Notes: generated by a model from the letters alone, not told the origin. 64,000 nt of DNA from Thalassobacillus devorans (GCF_011761345.1 NZ_JAASRY010000001.1:434001-498000); one strand, 5' to 3'; shown: positions 26,514-35,287, counted from the stretch's first letter. Numbers and translations: made by a program.

Positions 26514-26596
26514 ATTACATTAACTGTTCATTTTATACAATTAATAGTTGATTACCTTATTGTGTTAGCGAATTGTTAGGTAAAGGCTTACTCCAG

Positions 26597-26672
26597 TCGC
26601 TCGAAATCAAGTCTTCCATAATAGGGGGATATTGTCTAATATGGACAATATCTTTTTAACTAACGGGCAGTA
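26597..26672. repeat. Dispersed repeat, best-preserved 3' half
   Basis: TCGCTCGAAATCAAGTCTTCCATAATAGGGG is followed by GATATTGTC-TAATATG-GACAATATC, a perfect 9-bp hairpin, then TTTTTAACTAACGGGCAG. This shows the full layout of the element: a TCGAAATCAAGTCTTCCATAATAGGGG head, a terminator-like hairpin, and an ACTAACGGGCAG tail. Confidence 0.65.
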
Positions 26673-26941
26673 ATGTGGAATAAGAAAATAGTCATTTGTT
26701 TACTGTGTTGTAAACTTTATATTTCGAAATATAAGAGTGTATATTCCCTCAGTAATAATATAAGACTGAGATGAAATAAGGAATATTATCAATGGACATT
26801 CCAGGTCATGGAACACAAAAAATCCGAATAAGTCCACTTTTTTATCAGTGTCCATTATTCGGGGTATAGTTCAAATTCGATAATCGGAATCCTTTTTTAT
26901 TATTAACAGCTAGTTTTGACCCACCCTCTTATTAAAGGGGA

Positions 26942-27250
26942 TCACTGAGCTTCTTCAGCTTTTTTATCTGGTTCCGCTGCATTAATCATCAGGAATATCG
27001 CAGACAATATATGCATTATCCATCCGACTACAGGAATCCAACCTATGCAAGATGTGATGATACCTAAAATACTTCCTGTGGTTTTACCTCCATCTTTTTT
27101 TGTAAGGATTAACGTAACTATATGGAGAACTAGCATTACTACTAAAGGGAACCAAAAGAGTCCAATAATAATTGAAGCTCCTAAGACAGGGATTGCTAAA
27201 ACGGCTTCTAATCCCCCAGACACCCATTTCAAAATTCGTGAACTCGACAT
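26942..27250 (-). CDS. Small hydrophobic membrane protein, function unknown
   Basis: 102 residues with about three membrane helices: VLAIPVLGASIIIGLFWFPL onward, VVMLVLHIVTLIL, and IPVVGWIMHILSAIFLMIN, ending in an acidic tail PDKKAEEAQ. The start has an almost perfect CGGAGGTGGGTT site. Similar short proteins occur in many Bacillaceae without an assigned function. Confidence 0.7.
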   Translation of the reverse strand: MSSSRILKWVSGGLEAVLAIPVLGASIIIGLFWFPLVVMLVLHIVTLILTKKDGGKTTGSILGIITSCIGWIPVVGWIMHILSAIFLMINAAEPDKKAEEAQ

Positions 27251-27446
27251 AACCCACCTCCGGGAATTAAGGGCGGGGGTTAACCCGCTTCGTTATATAC
27301 CTTAATGTATTATGCAAAAATCTAAAAAATGTTCGATTGTTCATCTTCTGAAAATTGGATATTGGGCTCTGTTAAAAAATTGAAGATACTTTGAAATACA
27401 CCCTGGATGTAGATGACACCATCGATTGGTAGGAGTTGAGAGACAA

Positions 27447-27490
27447 GAGGAGGCGATTATTCGTTAAGCGATAGTCGCTTTTTTTTATGA
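27447..27490 (+). terminator. Terminator-like hairpin of the dispersed repeat type
   Basis: GGCGATTATTCGTTAAGCGATAGTCGC with G-U pairs, then TTTTTTTTATG. The GGCGATT core links it to the repeat family. No plus-strand gene ends just before it. Confidence 0.55.
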
Positions 27491-27541
27491 AAAAAAGAGG
27501 ATATCTTAATTAAATGGGGCCTATAGTCACTCTGGAATAAT

Positions 27542-27590
27542 TTGACCAAGGTGGTCATCGGTGCTATCATTAAAATGACCGGAATGGTCA
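27542..27590 (+). promoter_or_regulatory. Promoter overlapped by two palindromic TetR operators
   Basis: TTGACC (27542-27547), a 17-base spacer and TATCAT (27565-27570) form a good sigma-A promoter. TGACCAAGGTGGTCA (27543-27557) covers the -35 and spacer, and TGACCGGAATGGTCA (27576-27590) lies near the transcription start. Centres are 33 bp apart, about three helical turns. Both match a TGACC-N5-GGTCA palindrome and are probably bound by the TetR protein encoded directly downstream. Confidence 0.75.
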
Positions 27591-27605
27591 AACCGGTGGC
27601 GAAAG

Positions 27606-28256
27606 GTGGTCACAGAGATTAAATCGAATTTTTATAAATTAAATGATGATAAAAGAGAACTGATTATTAATGCGGCAATCAAGGAATTTGTCCAAAATGG
27701 ATTTGATAAAGCATCAACTAACGAAATTGTAAAAGAGGCACAAATATCAAAAGGTTCTTTATTTAATTATTTTAAAAGCAAAAAAGATCTTTACGTGTAT
27801 GTATTCGAATACAGTGTGCAAATTATCGAGCAGCTTTATGAACAAATAGATTTAACTGAAACAGATCTTTTTAAAAGACTCGAACATATTGGGATACAGA
27901 AAATGTATATCCAAAAAAAATACCCTCACGTATTTGATTTTCTGGCCCAGTCTGTCCAGGAGGACTCGGCTGAAGTAAAAGAGATTATTAACAGCAAAGT
28001 CGATGCAATCTATGCCCGTGGCACGAAGATAATTTATCAGGATATTGATTATTCCAAGTTCCGTGAAGACCTTGATATCGAAAAAGCAATAGAAATCCTG
28101 AATTGGACGATGTTCGGATTTGGGGAGAAAGCCACCCGGCAAATAAATACCTTTGAAGATATGGCTGAATTTGGAGAGCAATATCTCAAAGAATGGGAGA
28201 TCTATGCTGAAATACTGAAGTACAGTTTTTATAAGAATGAGTTTAGGGTCAATTAG
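27606..28256 (+). CDS. TetR/AcrR-family regulator of the ABC exporter operon
   Basis: 216 residues. The helix-turn-helix is LIINAAIKEFVQNGFDKAST then IVKEAQISKGSLFNYFKSKK; the rest is a helical sensor domain. The likely start is GTG at 27606 and the ribosome site is weak. It is the first gene of an apparent operon with the ABC ATPase and permease. The two palindromes in its promoter suggest autorepression relieved by a ligand, possibly the substrate of the exporter (inference). Confidence 0.87.
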   Translation: MVTEIKSNFYKLNDDKRELIINAAIKEFVQNGFDKASTNEIVKEAQISKGSLFNYFKSKKDLYVYVFEYSVQIIEQLYEQIDLTETDLFKRLEHIGIQKMYIQKKYPHVFDFLAQSVQEDSAEVKEIINSKVDAIYARGTKIIYQDIDYSKFREDLDIEKAIEILNWTMFGFGEKATRQINTFEDMAEFGEQYLKEWEIYAEILKYSFYKNEFRVN

Positions 28257-28366
28257 ATATTGATGGAGGAATCAATATATAGGCGTTTAACCAAAACTTA
28301 TATCTTCCCTTTCAACCGGAAAAAACCACTGGAAAGATATCAGAAGGTAAAAAGGAGTGGAATAGT

Positions 28367-29248
28367 ATGCCGGAAATTGTGAATATCCGAGGTTTACAAA
28401 AGAAATTCGGTAAGTTTCAGGCGCTAAATGACGTAACTTTCACGGTAAATGCGGGAGAAGTGGTCGGTTTTATTGGACCCAATGGGGCAGGAAAATCTAC
28501 GACTATCCGTATCCTGCTGGGGATTATCAAACGAGATGCCGGTATTGCAGAAATATTCGGTAAGGACGTTTGGAAAGAAAGCCTTGAAATTCACAAGCGC
28601 ATTTCCTATGTTCCAGGAGATGTCACTCTGTGGGGAAGCCTGACCGGTGGTGAAATTATTGATTTGTTCCTTAAATTGCATGGCAGGGGGAATCAGCAAA
28701 AACGCGACTATTTAATTAAACGTTTTGAGCTGGATCCTAAGAAAAAAGCCAAAGGGTATTCGAAAGGGAATCGCCAAAAGACTGGCTTGATTGCAGCCTT
28801 AGCTGCTGATTCGGATTTATACATTTTTGATGAGCCAACTTCCGGGCTGGACCCTTTGATGGAGTCCATTTTTCAAGAAGAGGTAGAAAAACTTAAAGCA
28901 GCAGGTAAATCGATCCTGTTGTCCTCTCATATTTTGAGTGAAGTAGAGCGCTTGGCAGACAGGGTTGCTATCATTCGCCAAGGGGAGATTGTGGAATCCG
29001 GTAGTCTTGAAGAATTACGCCATTTGACGCGGTCTAACGTAACTTTAGCAACGGAAGGGGATGTAGCTGTAATGGCTGCATTAAATGGAGTTTATGATTT
29101 CGAACAAAAAGATAATCAAGCGACATTCTCTGTGGATCATAACCAACTTAATGTCATTTTAAGGGAAGCAAGTAAACTAGGGGTCAAGAAATTTGAATCT
29201 GTACCGCCGACCCTTGAAGATTTGTTCATGCGTCATTATGAAGGGTAA
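28367..29248 (+). CDS. ABC transporter ATP-binding protein
   Basis: 293 residues. Walker A GPNGAGKST (37-45), a signature of divergent form YSKGNRQK (141-148), Walker B LYIFDEPTSGLDP (161-173) and the switch His in SSHILSEVERLADR. A C-terminal extension of about 80 residues is typical of the DrrA/CcmA-like exporters. It works with the permease encoded 26 bp downstream. The start follows AAAAAGGAGTGGAATAGT. Confidence 0.92.
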   Translation: MPEIVNIRGLQKKFGKFQALNDVTFTVNAGEVVGFIGPNGAGKSTTIRILLGIIKRDAGIAEIFGKDVWKESLEIHKRISYVPGDVTLWGSLTGGEIIDLFLKLHGRGNQQKRDYLIKRFELDPKKKAKGYSKGNRQKTGLIAALAADSDLYIFDEPTSGLDPLMESIFQEEVEKLKAAGKSILLSSHILSEVERLADRVAIIRQGEIVESGSLEELRHLTRSNVTLATEGDVAVMAALNGVYDFEQKDNQATFSVDHNQLNVILREASKLGVKKFESVPPTLEDLFMRHYEG

Positions 29249-29274
29249 CAGTCTGGAAGGGGAGGTGGACTTCA

Positions 29275-30888
29275 ATGGAGGAGAAATTTGCGCGTTGGAA
29301 TACATTGTTCCTGATTTATCTAAAACGAGATTGGAAAAAAATGATTGTTTGGATTTTAGGACTCGGCTTATTTTCATCAGCCTATGTTCCAGCTTTTCAA
29401 GAAATTTCGAAAGGCAAGGGCTTGATGGGAATGTACGAAACTCTGCAGAATCCCGCTATGATCGCCATGGTAGGCCCTACGCCAGTCGAAACAGCTGGGG
29501 AGTATACTCTAGGAGCCTTGTATTCACATGAAATGTTACTATTCTGTGGTTTATTTGCAATGGTCATAACTGTTTTACATGTAGTAAGCCATACACGTAA
29601 AGAAGAGAATCTTGGGCTGACTGAAATCGTTCGCTCTTTTCAAGTCGGACGTCAAGCAAACTCTCTTGCCACTTTGGTGGAAGTTGTATTTATTAATATT
29701 TTATTAGCGCTTTTTATCAGCGGCGTAATGATAAGCTTTGAGGCTGATACGATTACAGTTGAAGGGTCCATTTTATTCGGAGCATCCATCGGAATGGCCG
29801 GGATTATCGGTGCTGGAATTGCTCTGGTCATGTCACAGCTTATGCCTGCTTCATCAGGGGCAACAGGTGCAGCACTAGGCATAATAGGACTTCTTTATAT
29901 CATTCGTGCCGGCACAGATATCTCCAATGTGGATCTGTCCATGTTGAATCCTATGGGCTGGACCTATTTAACTTATCCTTTTACGGGAAATAACTGGGTG
30001 CCGCTTATGATTACCTTGATTTTCAGTGTAATCATGATGGCCGTTGCTTTTGCCCTTGAAGGATCTCGCGATATGGGAGCTGGCTATCTTCATGAAAGAG
30101 AAGGCAGAGAAAGAGCCGGGAAATCTTTATTGTCGGTCCAGGGTTTATTTATAAGGCTTAATAAAGGTGTGATGATTAGCTGGTTGATTGCTTTTATTGT
30201 GATGGGAGCGGCTTATGGCTCCATTTATGGGGATATGCAAACCTTTCTTGAGAGTAGTGAAATCGTTCAGCAAATGTTGACGCATTCAGGAGCTTCGATT
30301 GAAGAATCATTCACTGGGACGATTATGATGGTCATGATTGGTTTGGTTTCCATTTTACCTATTGTCCTTGTAAATAAACTTTTTACTGAAGAAAGTCACT
30401 CCCACTTAAATCAGCTTTATGCCACAAGAGTTACTCGCAGCAGGTTATATTGGACCAGTATTGGTTTAGCTGTGAGCACAGGATTAGTGGGAATTTTATT
30501 AGCTGCAGGCAGTCTTGGCGGTACAGCCATCTCTGCTATGGGGGATCAATCAATGATGGGTATGATTGATTTTCTTGCTGCCGGCTTTAACTTTTTACCA
30601 TCCGTATTATTCTTTACTGGTATGGCTGCATTAACTCTCGGCTGGGCACCAAAATGGGGGAAAGTAGTGTATATATATCTTGCTTATTCTTTTTTACTAA
30701 ACTACTTCGGAGGAATTTTGGACTTACCCGAATGGTTTGCGAAAACAGCTATCCAAAGCTGGATACCTCGCTTGCCGTTGGAGAATTTTAACACGCTGGT
30801 TTTTGTTGCGATAACCGTGATCAGCATTGCTTTGATGATAATTGGTTACCTTGGTTATCAACGACGGGATCTGGTTGAAGGGGCTTGA
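29275..30888 (+). CDS. ABC exporter permease (tetronasin-resistance-like)
   Basis: 537 residues with about twelve hydrophobic segments arranged as two six-helix halves: helices begin near residues 25, 82, 140, 165 and 200, with a second set from about 300. The cytoplasmic segment EESHSHLNQLYATRVTRSRL is typical of the large ABC-2 type permeases annotated as tetronasin or polyketide exporters in Bacilli. It probably forms an efflux pump with the upstream ATPase, with expression controlled by the TetR gene. The substrate is unknown. Confidence 0.85.
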   Translation: MEEKFARWNTLFLIYLKRDWKKMIVWILGLGLFSSAYVPAFQEISKGKGLMGMYETLQNPAMIAMVGPTPVETAGEYTLGALYSHEMLLFCGLFAMVITVLHVVSHTRKEENLGLTEIVRSFQVGRQANSLATLVEVVFINILLALFISGVMISFEADTITVEGSILFGASIGMAGIIGAGIALVMSQLMPASSGATGAALGIIGLLYIIRAGTDISNVDLSMLNPMGWTYLTYPFTGNNWVPLMITLIFSVIMMAVAFALEGSRDMGAGYLHEREGRERAGKSLLSVQGLFIRLNKGVMISWLIAFIVMGAAYGSIYGDMQTFLESSEIVQQMLTHSGASIEESFTGTIMMVMIGLVSILPIVLVNKLFTEESHSHLNQLYATRVTRSRLYWTSIGLAVSTGLVGILLAAGSLGGTAISAMGDQSMMGMIDFLAAGFNFLPSVLFFTGMAALTLGWAPKWGKVVYIYLAYSFLLNYFGGILDLPEWFAKTAIQSWIPRLPLENFNTLVFVAITVISIALMIIGYLGYQRRDLVEGA

Positions 30889-30969
30889 TCCTGGAACAGA
30901 ACCATTAGAAACTCATCCTAAAAAAAGGACCTAAAGAGAAATTGGCGGAATGAAAAGGGGGAGAACCTT

Positions 30970-31344
30970 ATGTTCATCATTTTTGTTATTTTACAAAGTT
31001 TTCTGCTTATCTCCATGTCTGTTGCCGGGATAAGCAAGCTGGCTGGTGAGAAAAATCAAGTTGCACTGTTTGAATCAATTGAACTGCCTCAATGGTTTCG
31101 ATTTGTTACCGGGCTCGTCCAACTAGCCGGGGCAGCCGGACTTCTTATAGGATACTGGTATCCTGAGGTGGCCGCATTGGCAGGTATATGGATTGGCATT
31201 ACGATGCTCCTGGCATGTCTATCCCATTTCAGAGTCAAGCATCCTGTTGGAAATGCGATACCGGCAATAGTGATTACTTTGATTGCAACCACTCTTGTAT
31301 TCGTGTATGCATATGGCATGTCGCATCCTTTTCCCCTTACTTAA
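30970..31344 (+). CDS. DoxX-like membrane protein
   Basis: 124 residues, four hydrophobic helices. MSVAGISKLAGEKNQVALF and a second-helix ELPQWFRFVTGLVQLAGAAG match the DoxX/DoxX_2 family of small quinone-linked or unknown-function membrane proteins. The start follows AAAAGGGGGAGAACCTT. It may be co-transcribed with the exporter genes upstream. Confidence 0.8.
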   Translation: MFIIFVILQSFLLISMSVAGISKLAGEKNQVALFESIELPQWFRFVTGLVQLAGAAGLLIGYWYPEVAALAGIWIGITMLLACLSHFRVKHPVGNAIPAIVITLIATTLVFVYAYGMSHPFPLT

Positions 31345-31374
31345 CAAGGGAGGTAGAGTGGTACTTTGTTTAAA

Positions 31375-31411
31375 AACGTTAGGAACAAATAATAAAATGA
31401 ATCCTAACGTT
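31375..31411. repeat. Perfect 10-bp inverted repeat
   Basis: AACGTTAGGA and TCCTAACGTT are separated by 17 bases. There is no T run on the plus strand, so it is not a standard terminator. It could be an operator for the following gene or an attenuated terminator. Confidence 0.4.
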
Positions 31412-31496
31412 GTCGAATATTCAAGTGACGCCAAGAAGAATTGGATAGGCAATATTCTAAACGCCTGATTGAAAAAATGAAAAGGAGTGTTCCCTT

Positions 31497-32084
31497 ATGA
31501 CAGATAGTAGAAAGACTCGTAAAGTTGATGGATTTTTGAAAAAAGCCAAACAGTGGAAGGAAGAATTTGAGACGTTGAGAAATATCGTTCTTGACTGTGG
31601 GGTGGACGAAGATATTAAATGGATGCATCCTTGCTATATGCATGAAGGGAAAAACATCGTTTTAATCCATGGCTTCAAAGAATATTGCGCGCTTCTGTTT
31701 CACAAAGGAGCCTTGTTAAAGGATCCCCATAAGGTTCTAATCCAACAAACCGAGAACGTGCAAGCGGCACGACAAATTCGGTTTACCAATGTTCAGGAAA
31801 TAGTTGAAATGGAAACGATAGTGAAAGAATATATTCATGAAGCCATTGAAGTAGAAAAAGCCGGTTTAGAAGTGGAAAAGAAAAAAGAATTCACAATTCC
31901 TGATGAATTACAAAATAAATTCGATGAAATCCCTGCCTTGAAAACTGCTTTTGAAGAATTGACGCCTGGACGGCAAAGAGCATACATTATTTACTTTTCC
32001 AAAGCAAAAAAACCCCAAACCCGAGAGTCAAGAGTTGAAAAATATGTTCAGCATATTCTCGATGGAAAGGGATTAAACGATTAA
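31497..32084 (+). CDS. ydeI: YdeI-family protein (DUF1801 / YdhG-like)
   Basis: 195 residues. DCGVDEDIKWMHPCYMHEGK and the central IVLIHGFKEYCALLFHKGAL match the DUF1801 domain; the C-terminal ELTPGRQRAYIIYFSKAKKP and SRVEKYVQHIL are the YdeI/OmpD-associated motif. The YdhG/Fra group has been described as iron chaperone-like, but for YdeI the function is not settled. The start follows AAAAGGAGTGTTCCCTT. Confidence 0.88.
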   Translation: MTDSRKTRKVDGFLKKAKQWKEEFETLRNIVLDCGVDEDIKWMHPCYMHEGKNIVLIHGFKEYCALLFHKGALLKDPHKVLIQQTENVQAARQIRFTNVQEIVEMETIVKEYIHEAIEVEKAGLEVEKKKEFTIPDELQNKFDEIPALKTAFEELTPGRQRAYIIYFSKAKKPQTRESRVEKYVQHILDGKGLND

Positions 32085-32253
32085 TATAGATTATTAGTTC
32101 ACCATGATGGTTTATTGTAATTAAAAGTTTTAACAAATGTTGCTGATGATATAAGAGGCATCTTTTAGTGATAAGTATGGAAGAAATGTGTAAATTGCAT
32201 GTCCTTTTGATTACATCGGACTTTTTGGATGAATTTTTTGTTAGGATAGAAGT

Positions 32254-32317
32254 GTAGCACCAGCTACCCAACGCCCGCCCCCTGGCGTTAGGTAAAATAA
32301 CTTTCCAACATGAGCAG
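32254..32317 (+). ncRNA. Structured leader RNA of unknown type (candidate)
   Basis: GTAGC-ACCA-GCTAC (32254-32267) forms one hairpin, and TACCCAACGCC with GGCGTTAGGTA (32265-32275, 32284-32294) forms another that shares three bases with the first, so the two are partly alternative. The loop CCCTG could pair with CAGGG at the foot of the following terminator. A switch-like leader before a nicotinamidase gene would make sense, but I do not recognise a known riboswitch class. Confidence 0.4.
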
Positions 32318-32351
32318 GGACGCAGACACTATGGTGTCTGCGTCCTTTTTT
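32318..32351 (+). terminator. Leader terminator before the nicotinamidase gene
   Basis: A perfect 12-bp stem, GGACGCAGACAC / GTGTCTGCGTCC with a TATG loop, then TTTTTT. It lies 68 bp before the start codon of the cysteine hydrolase gene and more than 230 bp after ydeI. Confidence 0.9.
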
Positions 32352-32419
32352 GTGCAGGTGAAAGTGTCTTTACATCTATAAATACATGTGTAAAATTATA
32401 TCTGAGAGGAGGCTTTTGA

Positions 32420-32995
32420 ATGAACAGGTGTTTACTTGTGATTGATTATACCAATGACTTTGTGGCAGATGATGGTGCATTAACATGTGGAAAGCCGGGG
32501 CAGGAAATTGAAGATGATATACAAGGGTTAGTAAAACAATGGGTGGATGACAAGGAACCTGTCGTTTTTGCAGTGGATCTTCATCATCAGGACAATCGGT
32601 ATCATCCTGAACATAAACTATTTCCTCCCCATAATATTGAAGGGACCGATGGCAGGAAGCTGTATGGCTCACTTCAGGACTTGTATGTGAAAAACAAGGG
32701 TTTGTCCCATGTGAAATGGATGGATAAAACGCGTTATAGTGCGTTTGCCGGAACTGATCTTGACCTTTATTTAAAAGAAAGAGGAATTAGTGAGATACAT
32801 CTTACTGGTGTCTGTACGGATATTTGTGTCCTTCATACAGCTATGGATGCTTACAATTTAGGATATTCTATCGTTGTTCATGAGCGTGCGGTAGCCAGTT
32901 TTAATGAAGAGGGACACCAGTGGGCACTTGGTCATTTTGAACATGTGCTTGGTGCCAGAGTCATAAAAGCCACCGAACGAGCTGAAAAAGCTTGA
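32420..32995 (+). CDS. pncA: Nicotinamidase / isochorismatase-family cysteine hydrolase
   Basis: 191 residues. The catalytic triad is visible as Asp9 (VIDYTNDF), Lys103 (MDKTRYSAF) and Cys136 (VCTDICVLHTAMDAY); metal ligands are Asp53 and a His in VDLHHQDN. The FxVDxH and HC-type layout fits PncA-like nicotinamidases, which convert nicotinamide to nicotinate for NAD salvage. Other isochorismatase-fold amidases cannot be excluded. The start follows GAGAGGAGGCTTTTG. A strong leader terminator lies upstream. Confidence 0.82.
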   Translation: MNRCLLVIDYTNDFVADDGALTCGKPGQEIEDDIQGLVKQWVDDKEPVVFAVDLHHQDNRYHPEHKLFPPHNIEGTDGRKLYGSLQDLYVKNKGLSHVKWMDKTRYSAFAGTDLDLYLKERGISEIHLTGVCTDICVLHTAMDAYNLGYSIVVHERAVASFNEEGHQWALGHFEHVLGARVIKATERAEKA

Positions 32996-33017
32996 TTTGG
33001 ATAGGATGAATCAAGAG

Positions 33018-33063
33018 CTGACCCCCAGCGCGATCATGTTTTAGTGCACTGGGGGTCAGTTTT
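33018..33063. terminator. Bidirectional terminator
   Basis: CTGACCCCCAG(C)GC and GC(A)CTGGGGGTCAG form the stem; T-rich on the plus side and A-rich before it. It separates the nicotinamidase gene from the convergent BCCT gene. Confidence 0.85.
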
Positions 33064-34588
33064 ATTTAGCTTTTTTCTTATTCGGCGGGTGGAACCGCCC
33101 CACACCTAATTCTTTTCCCTCTTTATAAATAGCTTTGACAAAGCTGATTACCATTAGCAGCATGATAATCGAGAAAGGCAAAGCGGCAATAATCATCGTA
33201 TTCTGTAAGGCTTGCAGTCCGCCTGTATAAAGAAGGGCAAGTGCCGTAGCAGACAGTAGGACTCCCCAGGTCAGTTTAATCGTATTTCCGGGCGTTTCAG
33301 ATCCTCCGGTTGTCATCATCCCTAAAACGAAGGTGCCTGAATCAGCTGAGGTGATAAAAAAGGTACCAATTAGGGTCATGGCTACAATCGATGCAATCAT
33401 GCCTAATGGCATATTGGAAAAAACACCGAAAAGTGACTCTTCCGTAGCCAGGGAGGATATCGTGTCCACGGCATTATGCTCCAATGATATTGCCGCCCCT
33501 CCGAAGGTTGCAAACCATAAAAAGCCGATGACAGACGGGACGACCAACACCGTAAATACAAACTCCCTGATACTTCGGCCGCGGGAAACACGTGCGATAA
33601 ATACTCCAACAAACGGAGACCAGGCAATCCACCAGGCCCAATAAAAAATCGTCCAATTATTGATCCATTCACGTGTTTCTTCGTCTAACGGTGCGATGCG
33701 AAAACTCATCGACGGAAGGTGTTGTAAATAGGCTCCGATCGAGCTGGTAAATAAGTTCAATATAAATAAAGTCGGACCTACGGAGAAAACCAGTAAGAAT
33801 AAAAGAGCTGCCAAGCCCATGTTTACATTGCTGAGTATTCTGATCCCTTTTCCCAGGCCGGTCCAGGCTGAAATCATAAATAATACTGTAACGACCGCGA
33901 CAATGATAAACTGCACCAAAATGCCCGATGGCACATCAAATAAGTAAGATAAGCCTCCATTAATCTGTACAGCCCCAAAACCAAGGGTTGTCGCAACACC
34001 GATGACTGTGGCAATAACGGCGAGTATATCAATAACTTTGCCAGTCACTCCATCCGCTTTATCTCCAATGATGGGTTTCAACGTGGCACTGATCAGTCCT
34101 GCATGTCCATGACGGAAATTGAAGTAAGCTAACACAAGTGCCACTATCCCATAAATCGCCCAGGCATGAATCCCCCAGTGGAAGAAGGTGTACTGCATGG
34201 CATCTTTGATTGCTTGATCTGTCCCCGTTTCTCCGGTTGGCGAGTTGATCGCATAGTGACTGATCGGCTCTGCCGTCCCCCAAAAGACAATTCCAATCCC
34301 CATTCCCGCGCTGAATAACATGGCAATCCATGTCGGTCTGGAAAACTCAGGTTTCTCGTCTGCTTTTCCAAGCTTTATTCTCCCCAGTGGCGTCAGCAAA
34401 AAAGCGAGGCATACGAGCACGAATAAAGTGACGGCGATTAAGTAATACCATCCTAGTTTGTTAGAAATGAATGCCTGTACATTCCCCGTTGCCTCTTCTA
34501 AGCCATCTGGCCATATGACTCCAATAATCACGAGCACGAGCATGATTCCAACAGATATTTTAAAAACCGTTGTAAATTTTTCTTTCAC
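33062..34588 (-). CDS. BCCT-family betaine/carnitine/choline transporter
   Basis: About 508 residues with twelve membrane helices. The BCCT signature is visible: FSAGMGIGIVFWGTAEPISH, then FHWGIHAWAIYGIVALVLAY, and the Trp-rich NNWTIFYWAWWIAWSPFVGV segment of helix 8. These carriers import quaternary ammonium osmolytes such as glycine betaine, coupled to sodium or proton. The GTG at 34588 is preferred over the upstream ATG at 34606 because GGAAGGGGA lies seven bases before it. Monocistronic. Confidence 0.93.
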   Translation of the reverse strand: MKEKFTTVFKISVGIMLVLVIIGVIWPDGLEEATGNVQAFISNKLGWYYLIAVTLFVLVCLAFLLTPLGRIKLGKADEKPEFSRPTWIAMLFSAGMGIGIVFWGTAEPISHYAINSPTGETGTDQAIKDAMQYTFFHWGIHAWAIYGIVALVLAYFNFRHGHAGLISATLKPIIGDKADGVTGKVIDILAVIATVIGVATTLGFGAVQINGGLSYLFDVPSGILVQFIIVAVVTVLFMISAWTGLGKGIRILSNVNMGLAALLFLLVFSVGPTLFILNLFTSSIGAYLQHLPSMSFRIAPLDEETREWINNWTIFYWAWWIAWSPFVGVFIARVSRGRSIREFVFTVLVVPSVIGFLWFATFGGAAISLEHNAVDTISSLATEESLFGVFSNMPLGMIASIVAMTLIGTFFITSADSGTFVLGMMTTGGSETPGNTIKLTWGVLLSATALALLYTGGLQALQNTMIIAALPFSIIMLLMVISFVKAIYKEGKELGVGRFHPPNKKKAK

Positions 34589-34700
34589 GGCTGGGTCCCC
34601 TTCCATTTTTGAAGATAGTTATATTATCTTGAAGGAAATCAGTTCTTATTCTTTCTATTCGTTTTTTGATATTGGTCATTGGCCCCGTGCTCAGTAAAAT

Positions 34701-34765
34701 AGTCGTGCCATTTTTAATGAAGAGGGTCAGCGGATGGGAGCTTGGTCATTATAAAATGTACGAGA
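34701..34765 (+). pseudogene. Short remnant similar to the 3' part of the nicotinamidase gene
   Basis: TTTTTAATGAAGAGGGTCAG and GGGAGCTTGGTCATTATAAA align with TTTTAATGAAGAGGGACACC and GGGCACTTGGTCATTTTGAA inside the hydrolase gene at about 32900-32945. Translated, it gives FNEEGQR, then after a one-base insertion WELGHYK, against FNEEGHQWALGHFE. It is a decayed paralogous fragment of about 60 bp. Confidence 0.45.
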
Positions 34766-34869
34766 TGCAAAAAAAAAAAAGAACAATTGCTTATTTGGTA
34801 ATTTAAAAGGATTTTTGCTTAATAAGAGAGAACCTATTATAAACTAACGAATGATCTAGGGGGAATAGG

Positions 34870-35241
34870 ATGAAACTTGGGGCATTTTCCGTCAGTTTGA
34901 ACGTGAAAGACATTAACAAGTCAAAAGATTTTTATGAAAAATTAGGGTTTCAATCCTTTGGAGGGAACACGGATCAAAATTGGATCATCATGAAAAATGA
35001 AGACTGTGTCATTGGTTTATTTCAAGGAATGTTCGAGAAGAATATTTTAACTTTTAATCCTGGCTGGAACCAAAATGCAGAAAACATTGAACCTTTTACC
35101 GATGTTCGTGAACTACAAAAACAGCTGAAAGAAAGCGGTATTAAACTATTGTCTGAAGCTGATGAAGCTAGTGAAGGGCCAGAAAATATTGTAATCAAAG
35201 ATCCTGATGGCAACCCTATTCTTATCGACCAACACAGATAA
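34870..35241 (+). CDS. VOC (glyoxalase/bleomycin-resistance) family protein
   Basis: 123 residues with two beta-alpha-beta-beta-beta units: LNVKDINKSKDFYEKLGFQS at the start and ENIVIKDPDGNPILIDQH at the end. Such proteins may be glyoxalases, dioxygenases or binding proteins. The usual N-terminal metal His is replaced by Ser (FSVSLNV), so catalysis is uncertain. The start follows TAGGGGGAATAGG. Confidence 0.85.
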   Translation: MKLGAFSVSLNVKDINKSKDFYEKLGFQSFGGNTDQNWIIMKNEDCVIGLFQGMFEKNILTFNPGWNQNAENIEPFTDVRELQKQLKESGIKLLSEADEASEGPENIVIKDPDGNPILIDQHR

Positions 35242-35287
35242 ATATCCTATAGTTCAAAGATTTAAAGATAGAGGATGATCAAAGATG

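Noticed and set aside
31283-31468. Possible 61-residue plus-strand frame
   Set aside because: It overlaps the DoxX gene out of frame and includes the inverted repeat at 31375; no ribosome site.
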